Below, piece by piece: positions 1 to 18,739 of a DNA stretch of 64,000 bases. The DNA is taken from NCBI RefSeq assembly GCF_040954835.1, contig NC_090698.1, forward strand, positions 39,423,501-39,487,500. The letters run 5' to 3'. The translations under genes were made by a program, and so were the position numbers. Source of the stretch: Lepisosteus oculatus. Taxonomy: Eukaryota; Chordata; Actinopteri; Semionotiformes; Lepisosteidae. The notes beneath the pieces are model-generated. The model saw only the letters and a program-made list of their open reading frames with translations, was not told the DNA's origin and ran no database searches. Position 1 is the first letter of the stretch. The number at the start of each line of letters is the position of its first letter.

Positions 1-1385
1 TATATCAGTATCAGTAAGAAACTGACAGATATTGGATTCCGTCGGTTTCAATACCACGTTAGACAAAGGTGTGACGACATCACATGGATTATTTAATGAA
101 AAACAAAGTATTTTAGATTCCAAGATGAGGTAATGAATGAGAACAGGTGACCAGAATGTGAAAATCAGTTGTATGGTTGGAATTCTTTAGCATTTCAATT
201 GTATGAACTTGCAAGCAATAAAGCTTTTGGATTAGTCCACCAAAAAGGAAGAATGTAAATGTCCGTTACATGCCATCTTCCCTGAACTGCTCGTGTGCTT
301 TCAAACAGCCTAGGAGATTTTTCGTGATCAGATTATGAATTTCACTTAATCCTTGCTCGATCTGCCGCCGTCTTTCTTAGTTCAATATCACTAATGTAAA
401 TTCTATTGGCTGCATTAGACAGATGTCTAAATCTCTCCCAATCTGATTCCCGGTAATACTTTCACTACTATTAAAGCCACATGACTAGCCTTTTACTTTT
501 ATTCTAATGGACAGGTTATTTACAACATGAAATACATTAAATACATGTAAAAGATGTGCTTTATCCCGGAAGGACGTGCAAATAAAGGAATACATTTCAG
601 GTCATACTATTAACTATGCCTTTCCCTCCAGATTATAATAAATATATTCATTCAAACTTTACATGAAACAACATAAATACACCTTCCTCTTCTAACAGTA
701 TGTTAATTATTTAAATTCTTAACAAATGTAACCCAATGTTAGCTTGCTTATAGTGTGTAAATTATTAACACTATTCACTCAAAATCAAAAATACTGTTCT
801 AAATCACACGAAATCATATTCATCAAGGCATTGGAGTTACAGTATATTCAGTGAAGAGACACCCATCACTAAGATTTGGTAATTTCCATGTGACTGAGCA
901 ACCTACGCAGATCAATACTGAGGAAATCTATAAATCTGCCATCATGTCAGGACAAATCAAAATAATGCTTCTATTATTTCAATCAATGAACTATTTTCAT
1001 ACGAAACATCTGATACTCAGAATTTGTACGCTTCATTCATCACTAAAGCAAATCATTAATATGTCTCCCAGTACAATAAACATAATGAGGTCGCGTTTTC
1101 CAAAATGCTAGAAATCAAAACAAAGGTTTTGAAATTGCTGTTTTAAAGATAACACAATGAGGCCAATATACAAGACCATTTGTGTTTGCGTTAGGCGTCC
1201 TCCTACAATTAACGTATATGGCTGTCGGAAGTGTACGAGTTGAGTGATGTTTTACAGAAGACGTGTTATAGAGGATCGCAGCTTCAGTATGGTATTAATA
1301 ATGGCTACTTAAATTGAAAACTGGTACTGTAGACGTGCGACGTTTTCCATTGGCATCCACCTGCATGGTACCACAGTAACAAAAC

Positions 1386-1432
<47 letters not shown>

Positions 1433-4140
1433 GTACAAGGGCGTTATACTTATTCAACAAATTTAACTTCGTTATACCCATTCTTTTTCCAAATGTGTTA
1501 GGTTAAACAGCAAATGCCATCTGTTATAAATTAATAATCCCGATTTCTTGTATAATCTATTGCTTGCAGTCTGCCCGAAATTCTTAATCTTCTAAGATTC
1601 TACTTTAACTGAGATTTGAAACATTTACTGCGGGGATTTAACAGATGTCCTTTAGAGCTAAGTGGAAATAAAGACATGCGATGTGTTCTAAAATAAATGT
1701 CGGTTCTAAATTCCGCAGAAGATTACATTTGAATGTGACAGCCAATATTACTACTGTACAGTTTATTCCACAATCACGTCCTTTTTCGTAAATATTACGC
1801 GTATTTTCAGAATTTTACAGAAAAATTACAAAGCATATTAAATTCTGCCACTGAAGTCATTAAAGCTCAAAGTATTTTTTTAATTATATAAACCCACCAG
1901 CAATAATAAATATTATTATTGTATAATATTATTATTACTGCTGATGTTGTTGTCTGCAAAATACACATTTTAAGTGCTAAATATTTTTTCTTATGTAAAC
2001 ATACGCTCTACATATTGTTTTTCTAAATAATAATAACACTTTAAATAATTGCAATGCCATCTAAATTTAATTAACCGGAAAATCTGACTTACGGCAGCAT
2101 TTTTCATAATCTCAATTCCGATCCCCCTCCCCCCTTATTTTAACAACTATCCCTACAAGTCCTACGACGTTGTGAATCTGTAAAGGTTCCATTGCGTTTC
2201 TTCTACCCATGAAAAATGGCTTTGAGATTAACTATTTGAGGTTCATTAATCACTGATGCAAGATTATTCTGCCAAAATCTCTGTAGAAATTTAAACGAGT
2301 AGGTCAGTATTTCATGAGCATCACCAAAGCAAGTTATTATTTAAGTCATAACATTTTAAAGTAAATGATTATGATTATTATGTTACTCGGTGTATTTTTC
2401 TATTGTTTTTGTAATATTTCACTTTCATTCCTTATGGCATAGTGTTCTACATTTAAGTGCATTTCAATAATGTTTAACCGACTGATAATAAACTGTTGTG
2501 CATAGTTTTAAAAACAGTTCAATCCGAAAGCGCATCACATAGTAAAAAAGTGAAATATAATCTCACTTTACAAGCGGAGGAAAAATACAGTTTGAATTAG
2601 ATTTGGACTGTTTTAAAAAGCTTCAAGAACTTTAGGAACATCCTTTTGTGCGACCATATGAGTGGGCGTGTTAATTACAATATTTATATAGTTTAAATAA
2701 ATAGTCTTAGATTATGAACATTATTTTTATTTACTATAAAATATAACATCGACACCGCTAAATTAGTCTATCCCACAGGACTGTCCATACTGTACATAAT
2801 CCATACTTCAGTTCTGGCTGGAGGTTATTTAATTTGCATAAAAAACTGTATCAAGTTAAACTTCTATTAATTGCTTTGGCTACTTATAACACTTTCCGCA
2901 ACAATGCGTCGGATATTCTTTTTGCTACCATACCTTTTTGTCAACAGGAGATTCCCTAAAATGTCCAGTCAGGATCTCCATTCTTTAGACATCATCCCAA
3001 AATTCGAGTGTAGGCTTGAGGTCTTCTTACGAAAATTGTAAATTTAAATCTTGTACTGCAGCACGTCGCAGGTGGCCAGTTCTGTGAATACTGAACCGTT
3101 TCAATAGCACAGCCTCACTCCTAGTCGAGTGCCTTATAATTAATTTTAAGTTACTCGAAGCACCATATCATTAAGGACAGAATAGAAAACAGTGTCAGGA
3201 AAACGAATGATTTACATAAAGCTTTCTGCCTTTTTAGTGTCTGGCTGGCAAGGGTTATGGTTTAAAGCTAATCGCACAAAGATAAACGCAACTTGTTCTC
3301 TCACTGGTCGGACAAAAGAAGTAGGCCCCATTTTTAAAATGAACTGAGTATTTCTATGAAACAGTATCCAATACCTGTAACACATGCATCACAATTAAGT
3401 TCATGTTTAATTGCTCTCTTTTCAATAAACAAAGATCTAAACTATAATCACATCCCGTTACACATATGTCATGTTTATTTGAAATTACACTTTCATTACA
3501 GGAAGCTGATTAATATGTGTCTAGAACACGGGTGCGGTTATCTTCAAAAACACAGTAGTTATATAAAAGAAAATATTTGGATTTCTCGTCCTTAAAAATG
3601 GATTGTGACGGTAACAGAATTTCAGTGTATTATCTCCACCTAGTGGACACAGAAAAATATGTGTTACCCTTAACTGGCAATGCACATCAAAGTGGACATA
3701 CACTGACATCCAGTGGACACCTCAATAATTACAACGATTATTTTCCTGCAAGAACGTTTATTTGTAGTTCGCAGCAGAATTTTCAACTTGGCACATACTG
3801 TACAAACGTCAGGTAACCTACCACTTCTGTCATAAACGATTTGTTTACCCTTAATTGTTTAAGTGATACTTTGATCAATTTAAAAAAGAAAACGGCTTCA
3901 TAAGCATTTTATGAGCACATTTCAAAAGTTAAAGGAACGTGTAAACAGATTACAATACACCATACATTATACAGTATTATTATTATTTTACCTGTTTAGA
4001 AAACAATTGTGTGAGCTATACATATAAGAGTTCTTTTATATATTCAGTTATGTACCCAATATTTTGTAATTTAGAAAAATAAAAATATAAATCTGAATTT
4101 AACATTCAATTCAGAAGCTCAAGGAAATTATTTTTTATAA
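1..4140. other. AT-rich non-coding stretch
   Basis: I see no exon, RNA gene or well-preserved transposon here. The sequence is AT-rich with scattered short homopolymers. Open frames are under 90 codons and resemble no family I know. The only clear structure is the (ATT)n tract listed separately. It may be intergenic DNA or a large intron. Confidence 0.5.
1387..1432. repeat. (ATT)n microsatellite
   Basis: About 15 uninterrupted copies of the trinucleotide ATT/TTA. Such tracts often mark the 3' tail of fish SINEs and LINEs, but I do not recognise an element body next to this one. Confidence 0.9.
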
Positions 4141-4159
4141 AAATAATGTTTCATTATTT

Positions 4160-4353
4160 CAGGTGGGTAGCTGTGCCAGCATGCATAGTCTGCAAAGGAA
4201 CAAGTAATAGGTTTATTCCATGCTGAAAAGAGAAGAGAGAAAACACAATGTTTCGGCCGTGAAGCCTTCTTCAGGTGTGAGGCTTCACAGCCACAACATT
4301 GTGTTTTCTCTCTTCTCTTTTCAGCATGGAATAAACCTATTACTTGGTCCATA
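4160..4353. mobile_element. Palindromic (foldback) Penelope-like element, copy A
   Basis: The core is a near-perfect inverted repeat: arms at about 4201-4267 and 4281-4345, both carrying the family motif TTTATTCCATGCTGAAAAG. A one-sided extension (4160-4200) precedes the left arm. An identical 11-bp direct repeat, TTTCATTATTT, flanks the element at 4149-4159 and 4354-4364, which I read as the target-site duplication. Three more members lie at 16283, 18536 (duplicated at 28276) and 42839. The internal TTTCGGCCGTG..GCCTTCTTCAGGTG stretch resembles terminal repeats of vertebrate Penelope-like elements. That family call is from memory; the inverted structure and target duplication are seen directly. 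Confidence 0.75.
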
Positions 4354-4444
4354 TTTCATTATTTATGCATATACTGTAAAATAAACACATCATTAATTCT
4401 GATGTACACTGTCATATTCAGCTGACAAGAAAACCTTTGCCTTT

Positions 4445-4807
4445 TTAATTATCAGAGGTACAGGGAGACACCCTGGATAAGACACCAGTCCATCCCAGAT
4501 CACACACAGACAGACACACACTCACACCAAGACCAAATTTCCCCAGAAGCTAGTTAACATACAGTACCAGTATGTCATTGGACTGTTGGAAGAAACAGAA
4601 CAGCTGGAGAAAACCTATGCAAACACAGAACATCCAAACTCCACTCTCAAAGCACCTCAAGGCTGGGATTAAACCCCAGTAGATGGGGTTGAGGGCCTTG
4701 CTCAAGGACCCAACGGAGTAGGATTCCTCTGCCCGCTGCAGAATACAAACCAGCAACCTTCCAGCCACAGGCGCAGATCCTTAGCTACAGAGCCACCGTA
4801 CCACCCC
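4445..4807 (-). mobile_element. tRNA-derived SINE, minus strand
   Basis: Read on the minus strand it begins with a tRNA-like head (GGTGGTACGGTGGCTCTGTA, then a degenerate box B near 4720-4750). It continues with the fish SINE body (GGAGTTTGGATGTTCTGTG, AGTCCAATGACATACTGGTA, a GTGTGAGTGTGTG run and GGGATGGACTGGTGTC). It is somewhat diverged, so not a recent insertion. It has no coding function. Confidence 0.7.
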
Positions 4808-4814
4808 CTATCTG

Positions 4815-5690
4815 GCACAGGATGCACCACAGTGGTCAGCATTCGTGCCTCGCAGTGTGGTAGCCATGTGTCACGTTCATAAACCTAAGGAAGCTCCAGC
4901 CCTTCCTTGTTTTTTTACTCATCTCCCGCACTTGCTCCCTGTTCCAGCCCCCATTTCAGTTCACCTTAAAAGCCAGACACTCACTCCATTCTGGGCTCTG
5001 CATTGGTTTCTGTACCAGGCGAATCCGGGACCTGGAAGTGCCTGGTCCCGTCAAGTTTTTAGTTCCTGTTCCCGTGCCGGTCCCAACCCAGTTCCTGCTT
5101 TTAATCCTATTTGTCTTGGATGGACTGCCCAGCTTTGTACTTTTGCCTCGTCTCAGATTCCCCCTTGGACTCACTTCTGGTTTGTTTGCCTCGGCCACAC
5201 CTCCCCCGAATACCAGCACACCATGGACGTGCCCCCTGTTTTCATTCCCGGCTCCCGCATGCTTTTTTCACCGTGTTTTCCTCACTCTACCCCGGATTGT
5301 GTCGTCTGCATAGGGTCATGAAAGAACGCTTACATTACACCATGGGTTTAATTCCTGGGGGGGCTATCTACATGGAGTTAGTATGTTCTCCCAGTGTGCA
5401 TGTGGGTTTCCACCGAAGTCCAAAGACACACTATAATAGTACTGTAGGTTAATTGGCTAATGGGCAAATTGGCCGTAGTGTGAGTATGTGCAGGTTTTTG
5501 TCTGTGGGACCTTGTGATAAACTGTCATCTTGTCCAAGGTGTTTCCTGACGTGGGTTGTTTGCTCGGACAGACTCCAGCTCTTGTGTGACCCTGTTAAAG
5601 ACAAAGTGGTTAGAAAATGTACGAGTGGATGAATCTTTTTATCAAGCCTCTTTGTTTTTTTCACTGTTGAAGACCTCCGAGATAATTTTC
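4815..5690 (+). mobile_element. tRNA-derived SINE interrupted by a GC-rich insert
   Basis: A tRNA-like box A region (CACAGTGGTCAGCATTCGTG, from 4827) and a box B/body segment (GGTTTAATTCCTGGGG at about 5344, then GGAGTTAGTATGTTCTCCCA and TTAATTGGCTAATGGGCAAATT) belong to the same kind of SINE. About 470 bp of unrelated GC-rich DNA (roughly 4858-5340) separates them. The insert starts with TGTCACG, which would suit an LTR-type fragment, but I could not find matching ends or a target duplication. Open frames of up to 158 codons in the insert look like chance. Confidence 0.5.
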
Positions 5691-5694
5691 TTTT

Positions 5695-6300
5695 AATCAT
5701 ATGATCTGCTTCTCATCAGCATGGACTGGGAAGTTTGCTATGATTTAGGGGAAAATAGATGGAACAAAGTTTTGGCAAATCTTAGAGGAAAACCTAATTC
5801 AGTCCTGTAAAGACCTAAGATTCATTAAAAATATACCTCTCAGTGGGACAAATATTCAAAGCAAGAGGCCAAACCTACATTAGTATGGTTTAACAATAAG
5901 AAATTGAATGTCCTTGAGTGGCCTAATCAATGTTCTTACTTGATTTGAAAATACAGTATGTGACAAGACTTGAACATTGCTGTTCATCAGTGATCCCCAA
6001 ACAATCTGATAGAGCCTGAATCAGTTTATAATGAATAATTTAAAAAATTGCACCATTCTCATGTCCAAAGGTGGTAGAGATTGATTCAAAATGGATAAAG
6101 ACTATAATGGATGCCAAAGTTGATTCCACAAAGTATTGACTCAGGGGGTGAATTCCTACACTGTAAACACATTTTAGGTTTTGATTTTTCTTTGCAGTTT
6201 TTATGACATTTAACTTCTTTCACCTATAAAGTGTTCAGTTAGAACTTTGATTTTTTTATATTTAATATATGTGACTTCTGCTTGCATCATTTGTAATTTA
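5695..6300 (+). mobile_element. Tc1/mariner-like transposon relic
   Basis: Decayed 3' half of a Tc1-like transposase gene and its downstream end. Recognisable pieces are GAATGTCCTTGAGTGGCC (5908), GACTTGAACATTGCTGTTCA (about 5967), AAGGTGGTAGAGATTGA (6069) and CACAAAGTATTGACTCAGGG (6128), in the expected order. Stops and frameshifts are numerous, so it is inactive. A second relic of the same type lies at 20870-21780. Confidence 0.75.
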
Positions 6301-6881
6301 ACAAAATGGGACATAATTGGAAGGACCTAAATACCTTTTCAAGACACTGTAAATTCCACTCTGGTATTCTGTTATCACTAATTACAAAGATGTAATAGCA
6401 GTGAGACATACTGGTCGGTAGTTTAATGGCATTGTTTTGCCTCCCGTTTTAGAATGTCCTTAACGATAACCTAAACTCAGTACATTATGTGATTGGGAGA
6501 ATCTTAAAATCTCTGAATATTACAGGGAACAATTTATAGAGAATGGGAGTTCCATGCACATTAAGAGTACTGTTATTTAGCATATTATACTGCTTCTGGA
6601 CATACTGTACTGAAGGCTACTTAGTACTATATAAGAATCCATATGTAAAGCTTAATTGCAGTCTATTCTTCATTATCTAAAGGCATGTGTCAATATGTTA
6701 CCATCGTATTATTAAGATCTTAACTGAGCAATGTTGAGTGAAATAAAGATATCCTTTTGAGATTTCTAAAATGAACTTCAATTGACAACACAACCCAAGT
6801 TCAAAAGTAAAATCAAGGTTTTTAATTTTCATCAAGGGTTTGATTTCAGTACTATCAACAATCGCTGGCTGCATTTATATC

Positions 6882-7475
6882 TTATAATAATTATAATTAA
6901 GAATGGCTTACACTTATACAATATAGCACTTTTCTGGACACTCCACTCAAAGTGCTTTACAGGTAATGGGGACTCCCCTCCACCACCACCAATGTGCAGT
7001 ATCCACTTGGATGATGCAACGGCAGCCATAGTGTGCCAGAACGCTCACCACACATCAGTTATAAGTGGGGAGGGGAGCAGAGTAATACAGCCAATTCATA
7101 GATGGGGATTATTAGGAGGCCATGGTTGCCAAGGGCCGATGGGAAATTTGGCCAGGACACCGGGGTTATACCCCTACTCTTTTCGAGAAATGCCCTGGGA
7201 CATTTAATGACCACAGAGAGTCAGGGCCTTGGTTTTAAATCTCATCCGAAGAATGGCGCCTGTTTACATTATAGTGTCACTATACCGGGGCATTAGGGAC
7301 CCACATGGACCGCAGGTTAGTTGGGCCAGCAGGGTGAGTGCCCCCTGCTGGCCCCACTAACACCTCTTCCAGCAGCAACCTTAGTTTTTCCCAGGAGGTC
7401 TCTCATCCAGTTACTAACCAGGCTCACACCTGTTTAGCTTCAGTGGGATGCAGAGTGATATGGCTGCTATATCAC
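6882..7475 (-). mobile_element. 5S-rRNA-derived SINE (SINE3-like), minus strand
   Basis: The right end, read on the minus strand, carries a degenerate 5S rRNA internal promoter: GAAGCTAAACAGGTGTGAGC, then GTAACTGGATGAGAGACCTC and CTGGG. The body includes the motif ATAGTGTCACTATACCGGGG. The element ends at the left in TATATTGTATAAGTGTAAGC and an AT-rich tail. The element at 61846-62375 is a closely related copy in the same orientation. The 141-codon open frame inside is read from SINE sequence and is not a gene. Confidence 0.75.
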
Positions 7476-7499
7476 TATATTTATATTTATATGTGTACA

Positions 7500-7800
7500 G
7501 TTTATCTTAATATCAGACATACCCCCATAGATTGCACAAGGCAAATCACAAATATCTCAATTGCTCTCCAAGCAAATCTGAGTGTCATTAGCATTGTTGT
7601 GATACCCAGATACTTGATGGAAATGATTTGACCAAAAAATAATATATAAACACTAAATAGTAAAGATCTCAGCATAGAACCTTGGGGATCACCTGCCATG
7701 AGTGGGACAACACCTGACTTACAAAATATCCATGAATTGATTCCTGGTAGCCAAATAGTAGCAAAAGCAATACAGCAAATCAATACAATCAATGCAGAAT
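7500..7800 (-). mobile_element. LINE reverse-transcriptase fragment (relic)
   Basis: A 96-codon minus-strand frame contains GDPQGSMLRSLLFSVYILFF followed by GQII. This resembles the PQGS..GPLLFS.Y region of fish non-LTR reverse transcriptases just before the catalytic YADD motif. The next residues (GITTMLMTLR) look like a +1 frameshift across that motif. Only this fragment is visible, so it is a dead 5'-truncated or rearranged LINE. The precise clade (L2, CR1 or Rex) cannot be fixed by eye. Confidence 0.6.
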
Positions 7801-9240
7801 GAAAAGCTGCATTGAGTCAAAGAGGAGAAAAATGTTGAATGAACTAGATTCCAATAACCATCAGAAAATCATTAGGTATCTTATTAAGGGCTGTTTCTGT
7901 ATTATGTTTCTGTCTAAATACTGACTGAAAAGGTTAAAAAGACTTCATTAGGCTCAAATTGTAAAGACCTTTGAGATTTGGGCACGGCTTCTCAACAGAG
8001 ATGTGACAATACCATACTGTGAACCTTTGGCAACAGAAACAAATTTTAGGTTCTTAATGGGGAATTGAGAAACTAATAGACAAAGACCAAATAAGTTATC
8101 TCTGAGTACAACAGATGCTTATTTATAGGGCCCAAGACAAGAGACCTCTATTTAGCTCAGTGACAAAGGCAGCATCAACAGCAGTAAAATAAGAGAAACC
8201 CTAACCTACAAAAATAGGTTATATGTAGTCAAGCCTGCAGCAAAAGAGGTCTACAGCTGGTTATTAGTAGTGTGTATACTGTTGTGAAAGTATTGGAAGG
8301 ATGTGTTATATTTTGCATAGTAGGAGGTAAAGCACACATATTAGTTTGATCATTTTAATGACCCCTGCCGTTAGGACTGGAATAGAAGGAGAATATGGCC
8401 ACCGTAGTGGTATCTCTGAAGGCCTGCTAATGTTAGTTACAGTATGTTGCAAACCTTGACATTGTTGGTGTTTATAAGCCTGTAGAATATCAGTCAACCC
8501 TGTCTTCTTCAACAAATGATCTTCATATAGTGCAGTTCATCTGTATACTCTGGGGATGAATGAACAAGGGAAAGGAGACACATTTTCGTAGAAACGACAG
8601 CATATCAGACATGGCCTGGCTGGAAAGCCAATTCCAGAAAAGATTAATTCAAATGCCTTTAAGTAGGAAGTGCTCAAAACATGACAGGATTAATCTAATA
8701 CATAAGGCCACAATTATGTGTTAGAAAGTTGACATGCTGCATAATGTATCCCAAGGAGAATCCTCATAGTGAAATCAGCAATAAGAGAAATACATACTGT
8801 ATATACTGTAGACTGGGCAAAGTAGTGCTGGGAAGTCTGAAAACTAGCTGAAGGATTTAATTGTGTGGTAAACTAAAACTGCCAGCAGAGATCGAGATTG
8901 ATTTGGAGTAAAAAGCATGAAAGGGATGTAACATTTTTCACAAGAATCATATTTAGACTAGCATCTAAATATTGGATAATTACACCACCACTCCCAAAAA
9001 AAAGTTTTCAATATAGGATCTCCCACTGGGAGTAACCTTGTTCATTTGATTTTGATTTAAAAATAAAATAGTCATTTTTTAGGTGTCATGTTTCAGTTTA
9101 AGTGAACACCTCTGATAAAACTAACCCCAAAGGCATAGTGAAAAACCCAAATGGATGTATTACACTAAAGGTTACAAGCATGATTAATAATTAATCATCA
9201 ATATCAGTTAATACTGTGCACCATATATAAACTATTTACC
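7800..9240. other. Non-coding, nothing recognised
   Basis: No exon, RNA gene or transposon domain that I recognise. Part of it may be further decay of the LINE fragment on its left. Confidence 0.4.
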
Positions 9241-9248
9241 ACAGTTAT

Positions 9249-9296
9249 AAAAAGTATTCAGTCACCCCTTGGATATTTCACATTTTATTGTGGTAC
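9249..9296. repeat. Terminal fragment of a Tc1-like element
   Basis: AAAAAGTATTCAGTCACCCC followed by TTGGATATTTCACATTTTAT matches the characteristic end of a common fish Tc1-like or MITE family. It stops abruptly at the GC-rich block starting near 9297. Confidence 0.45.
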
Positions 9297-9930
9297 TGTT
9301 ACGATGCACAATCACGTGGTGATTTGTCAGATCCAGAGCAGAAGAGACCAGATAGTGGCAGAAGGCTCCTAGAGAGCCAACTGACTGGGACTCGAGTGCT
9401 CTGGGTCGGAGGAAAAGAAAAAGTGAAAGAAGGTGTTAATTCATGGATAACCGGCCAACGGGGCTTCATCAGTCCAGGCTGGTCAGTAATGGACAATAGA
9501 AAGGAAAAATTAATTAATAAAGAACTAGGTGGCTGGGAAAGGATTGGCCTAGCCAGTCGGCAAAGAAAAACAACTGGTGAGGCGTGTCGGTCCTAGGAGA
9601 AACTGGTTCATTGCATCCCTGGTGAAAAGAGGGAAAGGCTGGCCTGGCACAGCACCAGCCCTGTACAAACTGCTCAACACAGCTGGTCGGTCAGAATCAG
9701 GGAGCCTTGGCATCAGGGTGGAACTGACTGGTCAGCCCCCTGAGAAAAAGGGAACAGCACAGGTCTTGGAGGGCAGCCCTTATGAGTAGCGAGAAAGTCA
9801 TTGAACAAAGGAAGAACCACCATCGACACAGCTGTGCTCCTTTTCAAAGGTCTCATCTAAGAGGAGGGGTCTCACCGACCAGTGGTGAGGCAGGAAAACA
9901 CCACTTGGTCAAATTCTGAGGTCAAATAAA
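9297..9930. other. GC-rich block of unknown nature (possible solo LTR)
   Basis: The block opens with TGTTACGATG immediately after a truncated Tc1-like end. It is clearly richer in G+C and purine-biased than its surroundings, and an AATAAA lies near its right end (about 9925). These features would suit a solo LTR. I found no clean CA end and no matching target duplication. Open frames of 70-102 codons show no domain I know. Confidence 0.3.
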
Positions 9931-10880
9931 GTCAATATTGATGTACATAATAGATGCTGTGTTGTCAAGACTGTTCATGTCAACCTGCCAAATTAAAAAC
10001 ATGGCCGCCATGAGTCTGGGTAATTTGCATACTTGATTTTGTCTTTGTGGAACACGATTCCAGATTCATGAAGCTTCATGCAGTCTGAGAATGTGAAGCT
10101 AAACTTGATCAGTCTCACAGGCTCTTTATAAGAATTCAGTAGTTAAGTAAGACTACTTATTTAAAACCACTATGTTTTGGTCTCATAATTTGGCCACCAT
10201 ATTGGATTGGCTAAAAAACATTTAAATAACAGTTTCTCTTGAAGCATGTAGCCAAATGGAGCTAAATTTGGTAGCCTAGACTAGAAAAGGTTACTGTTTC
10301 AGCATTATTCAAGGAAAGCTGCTTCATTAAAAACATGACCAACATAAGGAAATAAAATGTTATGGGTGCTTAATATACATATTGTTATGTCCCTTGTGAG
10401 GGAAATTAAACAACTGTTTTAAAAACAAAAAGGGAACTAGATCAGTTGTTTGCTTTAAAATCACACCTTGAATGGTGCAAATTACTGTACACATACTGTA
10501 TCTCATGAGCTACATCCATATTTTAAAGAAATACACTTCGTTTGCTTTTTCTCTCATTCTGTAAGGTGTTTTCCTTTTAAGCATATTTATATCAGTAATA
10601 AAAAAGGTACTTGGGAGAATACCGAAAGAACAATATTTTTAAATAAGTAGTTTATTTAAAAAAAGGGTTTTAGATAAACACTTTAAGGTAGTTTGTTGAA
10701 CGTTGGATATCTTACAATTCTGAAACCTTTAAACTAAACGTCCCAAAAAATTTTTTTTCATTATTATTTTGTGGACCATTTAAGAAAGAAATAAAGTCTC
10801 CTATATCAGCAGGAATGGGTTAAGGTATTTTGAAGAATTCTTTAATATTCGCACCTCCCTCTAACTCCACCTCCTCTTCA
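9930..10880. other. Upstream flank of the DTX3L-like gene
   Basis: No exon is visible on either strand. In mammals DTX3L shares a bidirectional promoter with PARP9. I looked for a divergent minus-strand first exon here and saw none. ATGGCCGCCAT (about 10002) and TTGGCCACCATATTGG (about 10190) are motifs common in vertebrate repeats. Confidence 0.4.
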
Positions 10881-10883
10881 ACT

Positions 10884-10917
10884 AAAACGAAACTAAAAGT
10901 GTCACTAGAAACGAACT
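10884..10917 (+). promoter_or_regulatory. Two ISRE/IRF-like motifs upstream of the DTX3L-like gene
   Basis: AAAACGAAACT at 10884-10894 and GAAACGAACT at 10908-10917 both approach the interferon-stimulated response element pattern GAAANNGAAACT. They lie about 240-270 bp upstream of the proposed start codon at 11156 and so would sit in the core promoter. Mammalian DTX3L is interferon-inducible, which agrees. No clear TATA box was found. Function is inferred from motif and position only. Confidence 0.55.
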
Positions 10918-11155
10918 CCACAAGTGTCCTTCAACCAAGCATGGCAAAGGCGGACACGATTTAACAGATTACATTTTTTAAACCACTGACATGGCGAGAA
11001 AATTGTTGTGTCTGGAGAATAGCAAATCACATTGAATCTGAGAAGTGACGTATATGACTATGACGCCTATTTTCGATAAATATGTTTGTATATTACCATT
11101 AGCAACAGTTAACAGCACCGTTTCAAATACTCTGAAGTTTATTTCCACAAACATC

Positions 11156-17484
<6,329 letters not shown>

Positions 17485-18358
17485 AGACCAAAAGAATAAC
17501 TGTTCATACAAAAGTGACTGCATCATAGTGGTTTTCAGTTTCATGTGTTTCATTTTTATCCTTAGGAATCTTAGCTCTTTCACGTGAGTCTCCTCTTAGA
17601 GAACATTGCATGGGTGTCTTCCTTCTAGGTTGGTCTTCATGTGGCTCTACTCACTAGATTTTCAGTAAACGCCAGGTACTCGAGTATTCAAATCAATTAA
17701 CTCCTTATCACGCAGTTGTCATCTTTTGTTTAATTCAAATCTTCACAGTCACTTTTCACCAAGCACCAGACCTTCACTAACTTTTACGACCACTAACTTT
17801 CCTGGCTGATCCTGTTTAGCAAGGGAAGCTTCTCTACAATACTTTCCTGACACGGCAGCAGCCAGATTACCGTTTTCTTTTTTGTCTCACACACTTAGAG
17901 ACCACCTGTCTGTTGGTGTTAATGTGCTGGGAGTAGACAGGACTCAACTGCTGCCAGCTCTTTCCTCTTGCTCAGCTGGGAGAAGGAGAAGGTACACTGG
18001 TATCTTGCCAAGTGATGCCCTATTTCTCCAGGTACTAATGCTTTCAGTCAACCCTGGTTTGGCAAACCAACCCTGTTCCTTAGCAGTACACATCATTCCC
18101 AATGTTCCTGGCAAACAAACATGCATCATACTGTCCAGAAACTGTGATGCCCTTTGACAGAGTGCTTGTTTTTTTTCTTTCTTTTGATGAATATGAAATA
18201 CTCCATTATTTCACGCTGCCCTTCTGGTTTGTGTGTATGTGATACAAATGAAGTGTGAATGATACTTACCTTTTTTTTGTTTCCCTAGAATCACTGCAGT
18301 GTTTCCCCCAGTGGAGTATTGTATTGTGTTGTGTTGATCAAGATGGCCACCAGTCACC
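17485..18358 (+). other. Probable 3' UTR and downstream flank of the DTX3L-like gene
   Basis: Begins right after the stop codon. No further exons, repeats or clear polyadenylation signal were identified. It ends at the left breakpoint of the 9.74 kb duplication. Confidence 0.4.
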
Positions 18359-18535
18359 TTTCCTGTTTGTAGTATCCCACAAATAATCTTAAAGATGAAG
18401 GTTACTGGTGAGCCATCTATAAATAACAGATGTAAGGTTATTTGTTTTGTTTAAGTGGATATATAACTCTTGCATGCACGTTTTTATGGATGATTAAATA
18501 CTTTATTTTTATCAAATTGCCCATCTTTGTTAAAC

Positions 18536-18730
18536 GAACAAGTAATAGATTTATTCCATGCTGAAAAAAAGAAGAAAAAACACAAGAAAAACAAAACACG
18601 AAACAAAAAAAAGCACTCAAGAAAGCTCCACGGCCAAAATGTTGTGTTTTCTTTCTTCCTTTTTTCAGCATGGAATAAACCTATTGTTCCTTTGCAGCCT
18701 ACGCATGCTGATGCAGCTACCCACCTGAAC
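18536..18730. mobile_element. Penelope-like foldback element, copy B (in duplication copy 1)
   Basis: Arms AACAAGTAATAGATTTATTC and, inverted, CAGCATGGAATAAACCTATT enclose an A-rich centre and a CCACGGCCAAAATG segment. The one-sided extension (TTTGCAGCCTACGCATGCTG...CCCACCTGAAC) is on the right, so the element is in the opposite orientation to copies A and C. The centre is more diverged than in copy C. Confidence 0.7.
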
Positions 18731-18739
18731 TACTACATC

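Noticed and set aside
4845..5452. Overlapping open frames of 87-158 codons
   Set aside because: They lie in a GC-rich repeat insert and SINE body, overlap one another on both strands, and show no domain or splice support.
1..10880. Divergent PARP9-like partner upstream of the DTX3L-like gene
   Set aside because: No macrodomain or PARP-like exon was seen on the minus strand in this interval.
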